From the NCBI GenBank assembly GCA_009823395.1, contig CM020511.1, positions 7,364,501-7,428,500 of the forward strand: a stretch of 64,000 nt of DNA. The letters are read 5' to 3'. The notes under the pieces were generated by a model. It saw only the letters and a program-made list of their open reading frames with translations, ran no database searches and was not told the DNA's origin. Below, piece after piece: positions 62,801-64,000 of this stretch (position 1 is its first letter; every line of letters starts with the position of its first letter). The stretch comes from Thamnaconus septentrionalis. Taxonomy: Eukaryota; Chordata; Actinopteri; Tetraodontiformes; Monacanthidae. The translations under genes and the position numbers were made by a program.

Positions 62801-63240
62801 CCATTGTCTTTATGTACCATCTACTGTTCCCACCAGGTGAGAGGGTGGCTGGTTGGGGTGGGGGTAGGAGGGGAGGAGGGGCGGGAGTGGAGCGTTCTCG
62901 AGGTCTGCTCGTCGTCGTACAGCGGTACATTTTGTTCCCGCAGACGTTCTTATCCTCTGTCGTCCTGGATCCACGCTGCGACCCCGAGGGGGCGTCCGTC
63001 TCCAGCTCCAGCGCCACGTGCTCGCAGGGGACCAGCCAGCAGCGCGTTCCTCCATGGAACATGTCATGTGGCGCGCGTGGCGCTGCTTCGCCACCCTCGA
63101 CGAGTGTCGCGACCGCAGAAAAAAGCACAGATTTGAGATTTAGGAGGGTGGGCTGGCGGCACACATACACACACACCGCAACATTATATATAGACTTCCT
63201 GCGTACTCACATCTTTACCCACCGACACACACACATACGC

Positions 63241-63245
63241 AAACA

Positions 63246-63280
<35 letters not shown>

Positions 63281-63281
63281 C
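63241..63281. repeat. (CA)n microsatellite
   Basis: CA units in a CA-rich stretch (63163-63281) at the edge of the GC-rich block at 62820-63130. Confidence 0.9.
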
Positions 63282-64000
63282 TGGAGCGCCAGTAAGACGG
63301 GGATGAGATTCAAACTTTTGAACAAGCAAGGTGATCCCCACTCACAAACCACTTCAAATACACGAGTGTGCAGAGTTGAGCTGTTTTCAGTGAAACACGG
63401 CTTCTGTTCTGTTTGTCACAGACTGAAATAAGTATTCATTTAAGGAGGTGCAAAGGGTTTGATAGTGAATTTGAGACTACAATTTACGTCAAAAAAAATG
63501 ACAAAAAATATATGTATACAACTCACATTTGATATTAAGAAATAGAATCATATTTTGGATAGTTATGCATGTGAATAATAAGAATATTATTTAAATCTGA
63601 TTGGATTCAAGGATAGCCATAAAGCATTCAACTTCAGCCCTTTTCACCAATACAGAAATGTGTCCAAATTGTTCAGAAAGTGTTGGATATGATTTATGAT
63701 CATTGCACTCGCATTGGCCTGCTGTTTTTTTTTTTCCATTGTGCAACAGAATAAAAATACTACCGAATACTACCACACTATAATAAAAAATAATTCGCGT
63801 GTTTTACAGCCCAGTCTCATTCATCATTTAAGGGTTATTACAAAGCAGTGGCTGTTCAGATAAGGGCCGCAAAAAACAAACACACACACACACACATGTT
63901 CACTTTTTTCCAGTCAAACGTCGGGCAAGTTAAAGTTTTTTTTGTTTTTTATTTATTTTGTTTTTTTTTTTTTTAAATATCTTGACAGTTTCGAAAGAGT

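Larger units (their letters stand above)
59238..64000. other. hcn3 3' UTR and flank without a confident gene
   Basis: The hcn3 3' UTR probably runs through 59240-60240 (AATAAA candidate at 60232-60237). Beyond this the sequence is mostly AT-rich. Two stretches could hold exons of an unrecognised minus-strand gene (about 61740-61875 and 62820-63130, see findings), but neither shows a domain I know. A fragment resembling the head of fish LINE2-type repeats (GGTTAGCACTGTTG) is at 62287-62330. Confidence 0.5.

Overview
This window is vertebrate nuclear DNA, almost certainly from a teleost fish. The genes are split into short exons with GT/AG introns. The introns and spacers are crowded with (GT)n repeats, small hAT-type DNA elements and fish-style LINE2/SINE tails. 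One gene is a cyp11c1-type steroid 11-beta-hydroxylase of the fish form. All seven recognisable protein genes lie on the + strand.

Layout: (1) 1-985, the last exons of a setdb1 histone H3K9 methyltransferase. (2) 1544-10045, a complete 15-exon rec8 meiotic cohesin gene. (3) 10858-16468, a CLK2-type LAMMER kinase with an unusually short N-terminus and one abnormal exon. (4) 16469-20985, gene-poor spacer with a strong hairpin and a probable untranslated first exon. (5) 20986-23498, a prenylated complexin of the complexin 3/4 class. (6) 24669-30518, a complete 9-exon cyp11c1 (513 aa). (7) 32162-43845, a complete 12-exon liver/red-cell pyruvate kinase pklr (543 aa). (8) 43846-47816, spacer plus a CpG-rich 5' region. 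(9) 47817-59237, an HCN3-type pacemaker channel with a very long Pro/Ser-rich tail. (10) 59238-64000, 3' flank without a confidently recognised gene.

The genes are not an operon and do not share one pathway. Their company is informative for a different reason. From recalled human map positions, CLK2, HCN3 and PKLR sit together at 1q22, while their paralogues CLK3, CPLX3, CYP11A1, PKM and HCN4 lie within a few megabases at 15q23-24. The window appears to keep the fuller set (CLK, complexin, CYP11, pyruvate kinase, HCN) on the 1q22-type branch. This suggests an ancestral block duplicated by early vertebrate genome duplication.

The exon models were built by hand from conserved protein motifs, splice sites and codon phase. 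rec8, cyp11c1 and pklr sum to lengths normal for their families. Several anomalies remain: probable one-base homopolymer errors or frameshifts in rec8, the complexin and hcn3; a pklr exon with no AG acceptor; a CLK exon that loses homology after the catalytic loop; and an extra intron in the normally single HCN S1-S4 exon. No new multi-gene system was found.
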